NCBI GenBank assembly: GCA_025360015.1 | Contig: JANYCZ010000076.1 | Span: 1 to 64,000 of the forward strand | Origin: Verrucomicrobiota bacterium | GTDB taxonomy: Bacteria > Verrucomicrobiota > Verrucomicrobiia > Verrucomicrobiales > Verrucomicrobiaceae | Direction: 5' to 3' | DNA: 64,000 nt | Part shown: one piece after another, positions 8,651 to 16,979 of the stretch | Layout of the letters: each line of letters starts with the position of its first letter | How positions within the stretch are numbered: the first letter of the stretch is position 1 | Notes under the pieces: model-generated | Databases searched by the model: none | Seen by the model: the letters and a program-made list of their open reading frames with translations, nothing else | Told to the model about the DNA's origin: nothing | Made by a program: the position numbers and the translations under genes

Positions 8651-9624
8651 ATCGCACGGATCGCCTCGTCTCCATGGTGATGCTGCTGCAATCGCGACGC
8701 GTCATTACTGCCGCGCAGTTGGCGGAGCATTTTGAGATCACCGAGCGCACAGTTTACCGCGATCTCGCGGCGCTCGGCGAAGGTGGCGTGCCCATCGTGG
8801 GAGAGCCCGGTGTGGGCTACAGCCTGATGAGCGGCTATCGTCTGCCGCCGGTGATGTTCTCGCCTGATGAAGCCTTTGCCGTCGTCACGGGCGGGCTCCT
8901 GGTCGAACGCATGACCGATGCCTCCATGCGCGATGCCATCCGCTCCGCCGTGGGCAAGGTGACGGCCGTGCTGCCGCCCGGCCTGCAAGGTCGCGTGGAC
9001 CGGTTGCGCAAAACCATGGTGATTGGAGGGCGATCTCCGACCAAGGGCACCGTGCCCTTGAGCACCGTCCAGCGCGCCATGGCCGAGGGCTGTGTACTGC
9101 GGCTCAACTACCTGGGCGCAGCTCGCGGCGAGCCCACCGAGCGCCTGATCGAACCGCTGGGCTTGGTCTTTTACCTCGATCACTGGCACCTCATCGCGTG
9201 GTGCCGGCTGCGCGGAGACATGCGGGATTTCCGTGTGGACCGCATCGTCCGCTGCGAGACGCTGCCGGAGCCGATCTCACAGCACCCAGACTTCAATCTC
9301 AATGCGCACATCGCGAAGTGCATGATGCCGGAGCGCAGCGAGTTCGCAGTCATCGAAGTCCCGGACACGCTTCTCGAAAGCGTGCGTCGCTTCTGGGGGC
9401 CGACGATTGTTGAGGAAGAAACCACGGGCAAGCAAGCGCGTGTCCGCTTTGCCTTCCGCTCCGAAGGCTGCGACTATGTCGCCCGCTGGTTGCTGAGCAT
9501 GGGGACCGATGCCGAGATTCTTTCGCCGGAAGCTCTGCGGGTGAAGGTGACGGACTTGGCTCTCGCCACAGCGAAGCATCATCAGGCGAAAAAATCGTCT
9601 CGGTCGAAAACACCCCTGACATAA
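8647..9624 (+). CDS. HTH/WYL-domain transcriptional regulator (YafY family)
   Basis: A 325-residue DNA-binding regulator. An HTH_11-type winged helix occupies residues 1-60 (ITAAQLAEHFEITERTVYRDLAAL is the recognition region). A WYL ligand-sensing domain lies around 130-225 (LRLNYLGA...LIEPLGLVFYLDHWHLIAWCRLRGDMRDFRVDRI), and a WCX-type C-terminal extension follows. WYL proteins respond to nucleic-acid-derived ligands and often control defence or DNA-damage genes. It overlaps the preceding gene by 4 nt, which suggests a two-gene operon whose product it may regulate. Confidence 0.9.
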   Translation: MNRTDRLVSMVMLLQSRRVITAAQLAEHFEITERTVYRDLAALGEGGVPIVGEPGVGYSLMSGYRLPPVMFSPDEAFAVVTGGLLVERMTDASMRDAIRSAVGKVTAVLPPGLQGRVDRLRKTMVIGGRSPTKGTVPLSTVQRAMAEGCVLRLNYLGAARGEPTERLIEPLGLVFYLDHWHLIAWCRLRGDMRDFRVDRIVRCETLPEPISQHPDFNLNAHIAKCMMPERSEFAVIEVPDTLLESVRRFWGPTIVEEETTGKQARVRFAFRSEGCDYVARWLLSMGTDAEILSPEALRVKVTDLALATAKHHQAKKSSRSKTPLT

Positions 9625-9705
9625 GGGTGTCAGCAGGGGGTGCGATGGATGGCGGGTGATCACAAATCCTGCGATCCGCCTTAACCAACATACTCCCACC
9701 CATCC

Positions 9706-10164
9706 ATGAGCCAAGCCAACGAACCCACCGTCTCCTTCTCCCTCACCTGCAAAAGCGCTGCCGATGCACTCGACTTCTACACCCGCGCCTTCGGTGCCAT
9801 GGAGCTGTTCCGCCTCTCGCCCGCCCCTGGAGTGGTGCCGCATGCCGAGTTCATGATCGGCACTACGCACCTTTACATCTCCGATGAGGCTCCGACGTCG
9901 CATGCCTTCTCCATCCCAGAGGGTGGCCTGGCGCCCTGCGTGTTTACGATTCAAGTCGATGACTGTGACCAGGCCTTCGCCCGCGCTCTCGCGGCTGGCG
10001 GCTCCCCGCTGAGTCCTTCGCGAGATCAGTTCTGGGGCAAACGCACCGCGTTGATCCGGGATCCCTTCGGCTATCGCTGGAGCTTCAGCCAGCATCTCGA
10101 AGACGTGCCGCCGGAAGAAATGATGAAGCGCGTCCAGGCTTTTATGAGTGAAGGTGCCAAGTAA
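9706..10164 (+). CDS. VOC family (glyoxalase/PhnB-like) protein
   Basis: A 152-residue cytoplasmic protein of the vicinal oxygen chelate superfamily, closest in pattern to PhnB/YdcJ-type glyoxalase-like proteins. The repeat starts (TVSFSLTCKSAADALDFYTRAFGAMELFRL) and the C-terminal DPFGYRWSFSQHLEDV are diagnostic. Members bind a metal and act on varied small substrates, or are antibiotic-binding. No particular substrate is indicated, and the gene is monocistronic. Confidence 0.85.
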   Translation: MSQANEPTVSFSLTCKSAADALDFYTRAFGAMELFRLSPAPGVVPHAEFMIGTTHLYISDEAPTSHAFSIPEGGLAPCVFTIQVDDCDQAFARALAAGGSPLSPSRDQFWGKRTALIRDPFGYRWSFSQHLEDVPPEEMMKRVQAFMSEGAK

Positions 10165-10330
10165 CGTTGCCGAAAAAGACAACACGGGCAGCGGCGGCAT
10201 GTTTCCGCCGTTGCCAAGTAAGCTGCCTCCGTTGGTGAGGGCCTTTATGAGGCAGGTTATTCACATCGTCAGAATGTAACGTTAATAAGGTTTCCTTGAC
10301 CTGAGCGCGCTCTGCCGTTGAAATGGGGCC

Positions 10331-11137
10331 ATGAGACGCCCATGGATCAAGATCGAAATTTGCACGCCGGACAAACCGGAGATCTGCAGCCTGGCCACGC
10401 AGTTAAAAATGGAAGATGATGCGGTGGTGGGCAAGCTGGTTCGGCTGTGGTCGTGGGCAGAACTGAACCGCATCAATCCTAACGACATAGGCGTTACCAA
10501 GGAATTCATCGACAAGCTCGTTGGGCGCAAAGGTTTCGCCCTCGCCCTGAAGAAGATCGGTTGGCTGATTGAAACGGATGAAACGCTCTCCTTTCGTAAC
10601 TTCAAACGCCACAACAGCCCCCTGGCGCAGAACAAGGCGCTGACCGCCAAGCGGGTGGCCAGGCATCGTTTACGCAAGTCGGCGAAAGCGGAGAAAGAAA
10701 CTCTCCCCTCGTTGCCCAAGACTCCATCGGTGGAGCTGGCACCCGAGGATCGGCATGAACAGGAGAATAACGTTTCAGAAGTAATTATTAATGGTGATTC
10801 ATTGATTATCAGTAAAAATGCAGAAAATCAAACCGATACAGAAGTGGTGGAAAGTATCACCATGCTCAGTGAGCCCGTCACCGAGCCTGCCCCAGTGGTC
10901 GATGAGCCTGCCATCGAGCCCGCAAGTGCGTTAGAGGAGCCAGCTATCGAACCTCCTAGCGCGGTAGAAGAAGAGGAGACTGTCGTCAAATCTCCAAGCG
11001 CGATGCCGGAGCCTGAAGCCCCGCTGCCAGAAATCGTTGAAGAAGGCGTTATGGCCCCTCAGGTTGAAGAGCCAGCTCCGCGCAAACGACGCGGCAAAGC
11101 TGTGGCTGATACCGGGGAGCAGCCGATGCTGTTTTGA
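10331..11137 (+). CDS. Replisome-organiser-like HTH protein with acidic proline-rich tail
   Basis: A 268-residue protein of unknown function. Residues 1-120 (RPWIKIEICTPDKPEICSLATQL, VGKLVRLWSWAE, LSFRNFKRHNSPLAQNKALTAKRVARHR) resemble the N-terminal winged-helix part of phage replisome organisers and primosomal DnaT/DnaD-like proteins. The second half is low complexity, with repeats of the type EPAxExPSA, rich in Glu, Pro and Ala, and ends in a basic RKRRGK patch. It may be a phage-derived or chromosomal replication accessory protein. No phage genes flank it. No clear ribosome binding site precedes the ATG. Confidence 0.45.
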   Translation: MRRPWIKIEICTPDKPEICSLATQLKMEDDAVVGKLVRLWSWAELNRINPNDIGVTKEFIDKLVGRKGFALALKKIGWLIETDETLSFRNFKRHNSPLAQNKALTAKRVARHRLRKSAKAEKETLPSLPKTPSVELAPEDRHEQENNVSEVIINGDSLIISKNAENQTDTEVVESITMLSEPVTEPAPVVDEPAIEPASALEEPAIEPPSAVEEEETVVKSPSAMPEPEAPLPEIVEEGVMAPQVEEPAPRKRRGKAVADTGEQPMLF

Positions 11138-11372
11138 AATGCTGGGGTCAAAGGGTAGCGACTGTTCCGTACTTTTAACCGGCCTCCGAGGGCAATAGCA
11201 GCACTCAGCCGGGCAGTATAAGCGATCTCAACAGTCTTCTAGTAACTACGTATTAAATGATTATTAATCATTGTTAAATAGTTGTTTAGAGCTGAGACGA
11301 GGTGTCGGAACGGGCGCTGGTTTTCTCGCGCCTCTGGAGCTTGGAGACCTATCGCCGCATTTCCAGAACGAG
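11138..11372. other. Intergenic, AT-rich with small palindrome
   Basis: Only an AT-rich patch is visible near 11240-11290, containing the hairpin AATGATT-ATT-AATCATT. From about 11352 there is a half copy of the family-A repeat that runs into the mnmA stop codon. No gene is seen. Confidence 0.5.
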
Positions 11373-11388
11373 CTAAAGCGGCGGAGTA
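11352..11388. repeat. Family-A half repeat at the mnmA 3' end
   Basis: The motif CCAGAACGAGCTAAAGC plus GGAGTACC matches one arm of the family-A repeat. Read on the minus strand, its CTTTAG provides the last sense codon and stop of mnmA. Confidence 0.75.
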
Positions 11389-12455
11389 CCCTCATGCTGG
11401 ATGGCCTCAAACACCGCGCCGCCCAGCAGGCGGTCGCCGTCATAGAGGGCGCAGATTTGTCCGGGGGTCAGGGCGCGCTGTGGCTCCGCGTATTCGAGTT
11501 CGGCGCGGCCCTCGCCCAGCGGACGGAAGGTGGCATTGCCTGCGGGGCAGCGGTAGCGGGGCTGGGCCTGCAGCAGGCGTTCATCCTGCAAAGGCGCGCC
11601 GGTGGTGGAGATGGAATGCAGCGTGGCTTTGCGCGCCCAGAGCAGCGGGGTGTCGGGGTTCTCAATGGCCACGACAAGTTCGTTGGTCGCAGGGCGCTTG
11701 GCCACCACGACGTAGGCCTGCTTGTGGATGGGGCTGGCCACGCCGTGGCCCTTGCGCTGGCCGAGGGTGTAAAGGTGCAGCCCTCGATGCTCGCCCAGCA
11801 CCCTGCCCTCCAGATTCACGATGGGCCCGGGCTTGTCGGGGACAAAGGTGCGTAGAAAGTCTTCCATCTTCACCTGGCCGATGAAGCAGATGCCTTGGCT
11901 GTCCTTTTTTTCCGCCGTCGAGAGGCCAAACTCGCGCGCCAGATCCCGCAGCTCCGGCTTGAGCAGATGGCCGATGGGAAACTGCGCGATGCGGACTTGG
12001 TGCGGCCGCATCATGGCGAGGAAGTAGGTCTGGTCCTTGTTCGGGTCCGCGCCGCGCAGGATGCTGGCATCCAGCTTTCTAGCGTAATGGCCGGTGGCGA
12101 TGGCCTTAAATCCATGCTCCTGAGCCCAGTCCCAGAGGACGCCGAATTTCATCTCGCGGTTGCACATCACATCCGGGTTCGGGGTGATGCCGGCCTGGTA
12201 GCCTTCGATGAGGTACTTCACCACCTTCTCGCGGTATTCGGTCATGAGATTGACCACACGAAACGGGATGCCGAGCTGCCTTGCCACCGCCTCCGCATCG
12301 GTGATGTCCTCCTCCCATGGGCAGTGACCGATGATGTTTTCCTCGTTGATCCAATTCTTCATGTACACGCCAGACACGTCATGCCCGGCGCGGACGAGCA
12401 CGGCTGCGGCCACGCTGCTGTCCACGCCACCGGACATGGCCATGAGGATTTTCAA
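11373..12455 (-). CDS. mnmA: tRNA-specific 2-thiouridylase MnmA
   Basis: About 360 residues. The enzyme adds sulfur to U34 of tRNA Lys/Glu/Gln, using ATP and a sulfur relay. The PP-loop SGGVDSS is at the N-terminus. The MnmA-specific WINEENIIGHCPW insert, catalytic Cys in NPDVMCNREMKFG and second Cys in DSQGICFIGQ are all present. The start is ambiguous. Upstream in-frame sequence from 12518 is encoded by a family-A repeat and is unlikely to be real. The TTG at 12455 gives the expected LKILMAMSGG start; the first ATG is at 12443. The TAG stop is supplied by a half family-A repeat, so the C-terminus may have been altered by insertion. Confidence 0.93.
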   Translation of the reverse strand: MKILMAMSGGVDSSVAAAVLVRAGHDVSGVYMKNWINEENIIGHCPWEEDITDAEAVARQLGIPFRVVNLMTEYREKVVKYLIEGYQAGITPNPDVMCNREMKFGVLWDWAQEHGFKAIATGHYARKLDASILRGADPNKDQTYFLAMMRPHQVRIAQFPIGHLLKPELRDLAREFGLSTAEKKDSQGICFIGQVKMEDFLRTFVPDKPGPIVNLEGRVLGEHRGLHLYTLGQRKGHGVASPIHKQAYVVVAKRPATNELVVAIENPDTPLLWARKATLHSISTTGAPLQDERLLQAQPRYRCPAGNATFRPLGEGRAELEYAEPQRALTPGQICALYDGDRLLGGAVFEAIQHEGTPPL

Positions 12456-12476
12456 TGGAGGAGTTGGATTCAAGAT

Positions 12477-12560
12477 AAAGTACTTCCGAGCTTTAGCTCG
12501 TTCTGGAAAACTCCTCAAGCAGCCAGAATCCAGAACGCGCTAAAGCTCATCCGTACTTTA
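12477..12560. repeat. Family-A inverted repeat pair
   Basis: The left arm AAAGTACTTCCGAGCTTTAG continues into CTCGTTCTGG. The right arm is the inverted copy ending near GTACTTT. It lies between the divergent mnmA and flavoprotein genes. Confidence 0.9.
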
Positions 12561-12626
12561 CGTTGCGCCTGCCCCCTTGACCTCTTCTTATACTCCAGCC
12601 CCCGACGACGGAAGGATTCAAGCCCC

Positions 12627-14324
12627 ATGACTGCTGAAGAGAAAGACGAACTTTTTTACCGCGACACCGAAAGCATCGCGTTTCCGAAACTGGATGACCA
12701 TCAGCTCTCACAGCTGGAAGCCCTGGGCGTGCGGCAAATCATCCGCGCAGGTGAAATCATCGTCAAGGCGGGGCAGCGGGAATACCCGATGGCGCTGGTG
12801 ATCAGTGGCGAACTCGAAGTGTATGAGAACCGCGATGGCGTGGAGCAAATCCTCGCGAACCCAAGAGCGCGCGATTTCGTGGGGGAGGTGTCCATGCTCA
12901 ATGGCACCTCCGCGATCGCCAGTTATCGGGGCAAAGCGGAGGTGTCCGAGGTGCTCCTGGTCCCGGCAGCGAAGCTGAGATGGGCGCTGGCGGAGCTGCC
13001 GGGCGTGGGGGAGCCGCTGGTACAAGCGTTCATGATGCGGCGTGAGCGCCTGCTGCGGGACAAGGAATTCGCGGGCCTCCGCATCCTCGCCAGCCCACGC
13101 TGCAGCGCGGGGCATCGCATCGACGATTTCCTCGACAAAAATCACGTGGTGCATCGCCTCATTGATGCCACCACCCTCGAAGGTCTGGCCATCTGCGAAT
13201 TTCGCGGACTCACGCCTGCCGACCTGCCGGTTTTGATTGCCAGCGATGGCACGATCACTCCTGACCCCACCATCCTGGATGTGGCCCGTGTGGCTGGGCT
13301 GCTGCGCCCGCTCTCGACTGAGCAGGACCCCGAGCTGCTGTGTGATCTGGCCATCGTGGGAGCCGGGCCCGCCGGTCTGGCGGCGGCGGTGAATGGTGCT
13401 TCGGAGGGGCTCAAAACGGTGGTGCTGGAAAGCTTTGCGCCCGGAGGCCAGGCCGGATCGTCTTCATTGATCGAAAACTTCTTCAGCTACCCGACGGGGA
13501 TCAGCGGCGGTGCGCTCACCAGCCGCGCCCAGCTCCAGGCGCATCGCTTTGGCGCGAAGTTCTCCACGCCCTCCCGTGCACTGACGCTTTCGTTTGCCGA
13601 AGGAGAGCATGGCGCGGAGCTGCGGATCGAAGGCAGCGTCACCGTCCTGCGTTCGAAATGCGTGATCCTCTCCACCGGTGCCCAGTACAATCTGATCGAT
13701 GCCGAGGGGCGCGAGAAATTCGAAAGCATGGGCGTGTATTACGCCGCGACGAAGATGGAAGCCAAGTTCTGCAAAGACAACACCATCATCGTCGTCGGTG
13801 CTGGGAACTCCGCCGGTCAGGCGGCGATGTTCATGTCTGAAGTGGCCAGGAAGGTCATCATGGTGATCCGTGGTGGGGACCTGACCAAGAGCATGTCCAG
13901 CTACCTCTCCAACCGCGTGACCACGAAGCCCAACATCGAGATCCTCTACCATACCCAGGTGCAGAAAATGAGGGGCGATGAGCGGCTGAAGTCGGTTGAA
14001 ATCCTCAACTCCAAGACCGGTGAAGTCCGCAGCGTGGAAACGGCGGCGGTGTTTTCCATGATCGGGGCCCGGCCCTGCACCGAATGGCTGCCGCCCGAGA
14101 TCCTGCGCGATGAGAAAGGCTTCATCAAAACCGGGCAGGCCGTCGCCGATGCGCCCGCCTGGAAGAACGCGGACCGTGCCCCCTATCCCTTCGAAACCAG
14201 CCGCCCTGGGATCTTTGCCGCAGGCGATGTTCGCTCAGGCTCCGTGAAACGTTGCAGCGCTGCCGTGGGTGAAGGCAGCATGGCCATCGAAAACGTTCAC
14301 CAGGTGCTGGGGACGTATAGCTGA
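12627..14324 (+). CDS. Cyclic-nucleotide-binding/thioredoxin-reductase-like flavoprotein
   Basis: 565 residues. Residues 15-140 form a cNMP-binding (CRP-like) domain, with GEVSMLNG and SGELEVYENR as landmarks. Residues 150-232 look like a degenerate thioredoxin-like spacer. From about 239 there is a thioredoxin-reductase-type pyridine nucleotide-disulfide oxidoreductase with FAD motif VGAGPAGLAAA and NADPH motif VVGAGNSAGQAA. The usual TrxB redox CxxC is missing; the aligned region reads YYAATKMEAKFC. It is therefore a cytosolic flavin reductase of the cNMP-TrxR class rather than a classic TrxB. The ATG at 12627 is used because the long upstream extension is antisense to mnmA. Confidence 0.88.
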   Translation: MTAEEKDELFYRDTESIAFPKLDDHQLSQLEALGVRQIIRAGEIIVKAGQREYPMALVISGELEVYENRDGVEQILANPRARDFVGEVSMLNGTSAIASYRGKAEVSEVLLVPAAKLRWALAELPGVGEPLVQAFMMRRERLLRDKEFAGLRILASPRCSAGHRIDDFLDKNHVVHRLIDATTLEGLAICEFRGLTPADLPVLIASDGTITPDPTILDVARVAGLLRPLSTEQDPELLCDLAIVGAGPAGLAAAVNGASEGLKTVVLESFAPGGQAGSSSLIENFFSYPTGISGGALTSRAQLQAHRFGAKFSTPSRALTLSFAEGEHGAELRIEGSVTVLRSKCVILSTGAQYNLIDAEGREKFESMGVYYAATKMEAKFCKDNTIIVVGAGNSAGQAAMFMSEVARKVIMVIRGGDLTKSMSSYLSNRVTTKPNIEILYHTQVQKMRGDERLKSVEILNSKTGEVRSVETAAVFSMIGARPCTEWLPPEILRDEKGFIKTGQAVADAPAWKNADRAPYPFETSRPGIFAAGDVRSGSVKRCSAAVGEGSMAIENVHQVLGTYS

Positions 14325-14326
14325 AG

Positions 14327-14410
14327 AAAGTAGTCATGAGCTTCAGCTCGTTCTGGAAAAGCTTGGCAAGCTCCCAGAAGCCAGAGCGAGCTAAAGCTCA
14401 CGAGTACTTT
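14327..14410. repeat. Family-A inverted repeat pair
   Basis: It starts 3 nt after the flavoprotein stop. The left arm AAAGTAGTC..GAGCTTCAGCTCGTTCTGG and inverted right arm CCAGAGCGAGCTAAAGCTC..GAGTACTTT are separated by a short spacer. A further half unit, GAACTAAAGTTC, follows near 14424-14440. Confidence 0.9.
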
Positions 14411-14473
14411 GCCAGAACTCGGAGCGAACTAAAGTTCTCGACTCCTTTGTGCCAGTCCGTTTACTCGGGCCCC

Positions 14474-15022
14474 ATGAAATTTGCCTCTCTTTTTCTCTTG
14501 TCGGGGGTGTTGGCCCTGATGCTGTCCGCCTGTTCTTCCCCCAAGAGCTTGCCTGCCCTGATGGTGGAGCGGTTAAACTGGATGGACGAGGTGGCCATGG
14601 CCAAGCGCGCCAATGGGCTGCCCATCACCGACCCGGTGCGTGAGGCGGAACTGCTGGCTGACATGACGCAGCGTGGCGTGGCCGCTGGATTGAAGGCGGA
14701 GAATGTGCAGCGTTTCTTCACCGGCCAGATGCAGGCGGCGAAAGGGGTGCAGGAGCAATGGCTGCGGCAGCATCCAGGGGCTGCGAGCAGCCTGCAGCCC
14801 GTGCCTGATCTGGCCCAAACGGTGCGCCCCGCTTTGGATAAGATCGGACGTGAGATGATCGCCGAGCTAGCGCATTCACACGGCCCGGCTGAATCCGCCG
14901 CGCTTCTTAACGAGGCACGCCAGCGCCTTGGCCATGCAGGTTACTCTGAGGCGGTCATGCGCCCTGCGCTGGAAGGATTGCAGGCGGGTTTGCTCGATCA
15001 TGAAGTCCCGAGCCAGCCATAA
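14474..15022 (+). CDS. Secreted chorismate mutase, AroQ gamma class (lipoprotein)
   Basis: 182 residues. A signal peptide ends in lipobox LMLSAC near residues 15-20, so the protein is exported and probably lipid-anchored. The rest matches periplasmic/secreted AroQ-gamma chorismate mutases: LVERLNWMDEVAMAKRANGLPI, then DPVREAELLADM and VQRFFTGQMQAAKGVQEQWL. The enzyme converts chorismate to prephenate, here outside the cytoplasm, where its role is obscure. The ATG at 14474 is chosen because upstream in-frame residues are family-A repeat. The gene ends just before a bidirectional terminator. Confidence 0.8.
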   Translation: MKFASLFLLSGVLALMLSACSSPKSLPALMVERLNWMDEVAMAKRANGLPITDPVREAELLADMTQRGVAAGLKAENVQRFFTGQMQAAKGVQEQWLRQHPGAASSLQPVPDLAQTVRPALDKIGREMIAELAHSHGPAESAALLNEARQRLGHAGYSEAVMRPALEGLQAGLLDHEVPSQP

Positions 15023-15055
15023 AAAAGTGCGCGGCGGTCATCCCGCACGCGCACC
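15021..15055 (-). terminator. Terminator shared by convergent genes
   Basis: The stem GTGCGCG-GCGG / CCGC-(A)-CGCGCAC at 15027-15054 is followed on the minus strand by T6. It would end transcription of the DUF5684-like gene. The same hairpin lies just after the chorismate mutase stop on the plus strand. Confidence 0.8.
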
Positions 15056-15076
15056 TGGGAAACGAACAGAGTTTAA

Positions 15077-15487
15077 TCAGCTCTTCTGGCCCACAAACTT
15101 GGCGTCACCAAAGGCGAGGATCGGAAGAAAGATGAAGCCGAGCAGCAACAGGCCGATGCCAAAGCCGCCACTTTTGCCGAAGTTTTTTGCCAGTCCCAGC
15201 GCGACCAGGATGAGAATGATGAAATTCACGAAGGGAATGATCAGCAGAATGATCCACCAGAGTGGTTTGCCAGCGATCTTGAGGTAAACGATCGCATTGT
15301 AAATCGGCACGATGCTGGCCCAGCCCGGCTCCCCCGCCTTGACGAAGACCTTCCAGACGGACACAATCATGAGGATGATGAACGCCGCGCCGATGAGCAT
15401 TGGCACGACTCCGAGTTGGACATCGGTCGAGGTATTGTAAGAAACCTCGCTGGCTTCTTGAAGCATGGGGAGCAGGTGAGTGATCAT
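15077..15487 (-). CDS. DUF5684-like small membrane protein
   Basis: 136 residues with about four hydrophobic segments. The pattern is VWKVFVKAGEPGWASIVPIYNAIVYLKIAGKPLWW, then PFVNFIILILVALGLAKNFGKSGGFGIGLLLLGFIFLPILAFG. This arrangement is typical of DUF5684 membrane proteins, of unknown function and often found beside signal peptidase-like genes. The ATG at 15487 is preferred over longer in-frame starts because it places the predicted N-terminus just before the first helix. Transcription ends at the T6 terminator directly downstream. Confidence 0.75.
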   Translation of the reverse strand: MITHLLPMLQEASEVSYNTSTDVQLGVVPMLIGAAFIILMIVSVWKVFVKAGEPGWASIVPIYNAIVYLKIAGKPLWWIILLIIPFVNFIILILVALGLAKNFGKSGGFGIGLLLLGFIFLPILAFGDAKFVGQKS

Positions 15488-15655
15488 GTTTGTCTGGTGT
15501 TGTCGCTGAATCATTTCGAAAGGAATTTTCGGAAGTGATTGCAGGTACACCTGAGCAAAAATCCCGCCACCTCGCAAGATACATTCGCAGAAGAGTGCAT
15601 AAAACACCGGCAGAACCCCGGCTTGATCTTTGCCAGCGCCGCATTCAGATGAGGG

Positions 15656-16315
15656 ATGGAAGAAAAGATTCAAAAGGTCCCCACGGGCGAGTTCCACTCC
15701 GGCTACGGCTGCGTCATCATGGCTGCGGTGGTCGGGGTCTTTGCCTTCATTGTCTGGTGGGGATATTACACGCTGACCACGATGGATGCGGCCATCGCCG
15801 CGATCACGCAGTCAGCTCCGGCCAAACTGCCCGAGATAGCGGCCGTGCCCGGTCTGGAGCAGAGGCTCACGGTCTTTGCCGCGACGGTGACTGCCGGCAA
15901 ACCGGCCACGCTGAAGCTCACCGTGGCCGATCTCAATGCCCTGCTCATGCTCGCCCCCGCTGGGAACAACGGCAGCTACCAGGACATGCTGCGCGTGAAG
16001 GCGCTGGATGCCAAGACGCAGACGATCATCACGGATGCCAGCCTGCCGATGAACAAGAAATTCTGGGAGGACTCCAAGCGCTACCTGGTGGGCGAGGTGG
16101 ACTTCACTCTCGAAATGACCGAACTCGGCCCGGATGCCAAGGTCAGCGCCGTGCGGGTGCCGGGCAAGCCGGTGCCGGAGGAGATGGTCAAAGGCATGGC
16201 GATGTATGGCTACATGGGCCCCTACCAGAATGATGCAAAGCTGGTCCCGGTGCTGAAGGCGATCCAGAGCTTCAAGGTGGAGGCGGATGGGTTGGTGCTT
16301 TCGACGGTGAAATGA
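15656..16315 (+). CDS. Hypothetical single-pass membrane protein
   Basis: 219 residues, family not recognised. A transmembrane helix at about residues 15-38 (GCVIMAAVVGVFAFIVWWGYY) anchors a C-terminal soluble domain. That domain reads like a sterol-carrier or LEA-type beta-rich fold (PATLKLTVADLNALLMLAP...VDFTLEMTELGPDAKVSAVRVPGKPVPEEMVKG), but no motif assigns a function. GAGGG just upstream of the ATG may be a ribosome binding site. It is divergent from the DUF5684-like gene. Confidence 0.7.
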   Translation: MEEKIQKVPTGEFHSGYGCVIMAAVVGVFAFIVWWGYYTLTTMDAAIAAITQSAPAKLPEIAAVPGLEQRLTVFAATVTAGKPATLKLTVADLNALLMLAPAGNNGSYQDMLRVKALDAKTQTIITDASLPMNKKFWEDSKRYLVGEVDFTLEMTELGPDAKVSAVRVPGKPVPEEMVKGMAMYGYMGPYQNDAKLVPVLKAIQSFKVEADGLVLSTVK

Positions 16316-16318
16316 AAG

Positions 16319-16350
16319 AAAGTAGTCCTGAGCTTCAGCTCGTTCTGGAT
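16319..16350. repeat. Family-A half repeat
   Basis: A single arm (AAAGTAGTCCTGAGCTTCAG then CTCGTTCTGG) begins 4 nt after the preceding stop codon. No inverted partner is seen within the next 100 bp. Confidence 0.8.
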
Positions 16351-16421
16351 AGCGCTATCTTTGCCTCCAAGGGGACCAAACCGTCTTGACCGCTTCCCCC
16401 TTTCTTTCCCTCTCCCCCTCC

Positions 16422-16979
16422 ATGACCACACTCCCACAGCACCCGAATCCCTGGCAGACTGTTTCCACGCGTGAGACCTATGCGAACCCCTGGATCCGCG
16501 TGCGGGAGGATCAGGTGCTCAAACCGACGGGCGGGCCGGGCATCTATGGGGTGGTGGAGTACAAGAACATCGCCGTGGGGGTGATCCCGATTGATGACAG
16601 CGGGCACACCTGGCTGGTGGGTCAGTGGCGCTACTGCCATGGGCGCTATGAGTGGGAGATCCCTGAAGGCGGCTGCCCGGCGGGTGAATCCCCAGCGGAG
16701 GCGGCGCGGCGCGAACTGCTGGAGGAGACGGGCATCGTCGCCAGCACCATCGAGCCCCTGCTCTCCGGCATTCAGATCTCCAATTCCACCAGCAACGAGG
16801 TGTGCGACATCTTCATCGCCACCGGCCTGACTCATACGACCGCGCAGCCCGAAGACACGGAGGAGCTTGAAGTCCTGCGCCTGCCGTTGGCGGAAGCGGT
16901 GCAAATGGCCCGCGATGGGCGCATCCGGGACAGTGTCAGCGTGCTGGCGTTGCTGGCCGTGGCGGGGCGCCTGGGGTGA
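16422..16979 (+). CDS. NUDIX hydrolase, ADP-ribose pyrophosphatase-like
   Basis: 185 residues. A complete Nudix box G-x5-E-x7-REL-x-EE-x-GI is visible around residues 84-106 (GGCPAGESPAEAARRELLEE then TGI). The preceding VVEYKNIAVGVIPIDDSGHTWLVGQWRY is the usual beta-sheet core of ADP-ribose/NDP-sugar hydrolases. It hydrolyses a nucleoside diphosphate linked to another moiety. The ATG at 16422 is used. The downstream gene remnant is on the opposite strand and ends 1 nt away. Confidence 0.9.
   Translation: MTTLPQHPNPWQTVSTRETYANPWIRVREDQVLKPTGGPGIYGVVEYKNIAVGVIPIDDSGHTWLVGQWRYCHGRYEWEIPEGGCPAGESPAEAARRELLEETGIVASTIEPLLSGIQISNSTSNEVCDIFIATGLTHTTAQPEDTEELEVLRLPLAEAVQMARDGRIRDSVSVLALLAVAGRLG

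Noticed and set aside
11895..12626. Longer start for the flavoprotein giving 809 residues
   Set aside because: The extra 244 codons are antisense to mnmA and then pass through a family-A repeat. The cNMP domain starts after the ATG at 12627.
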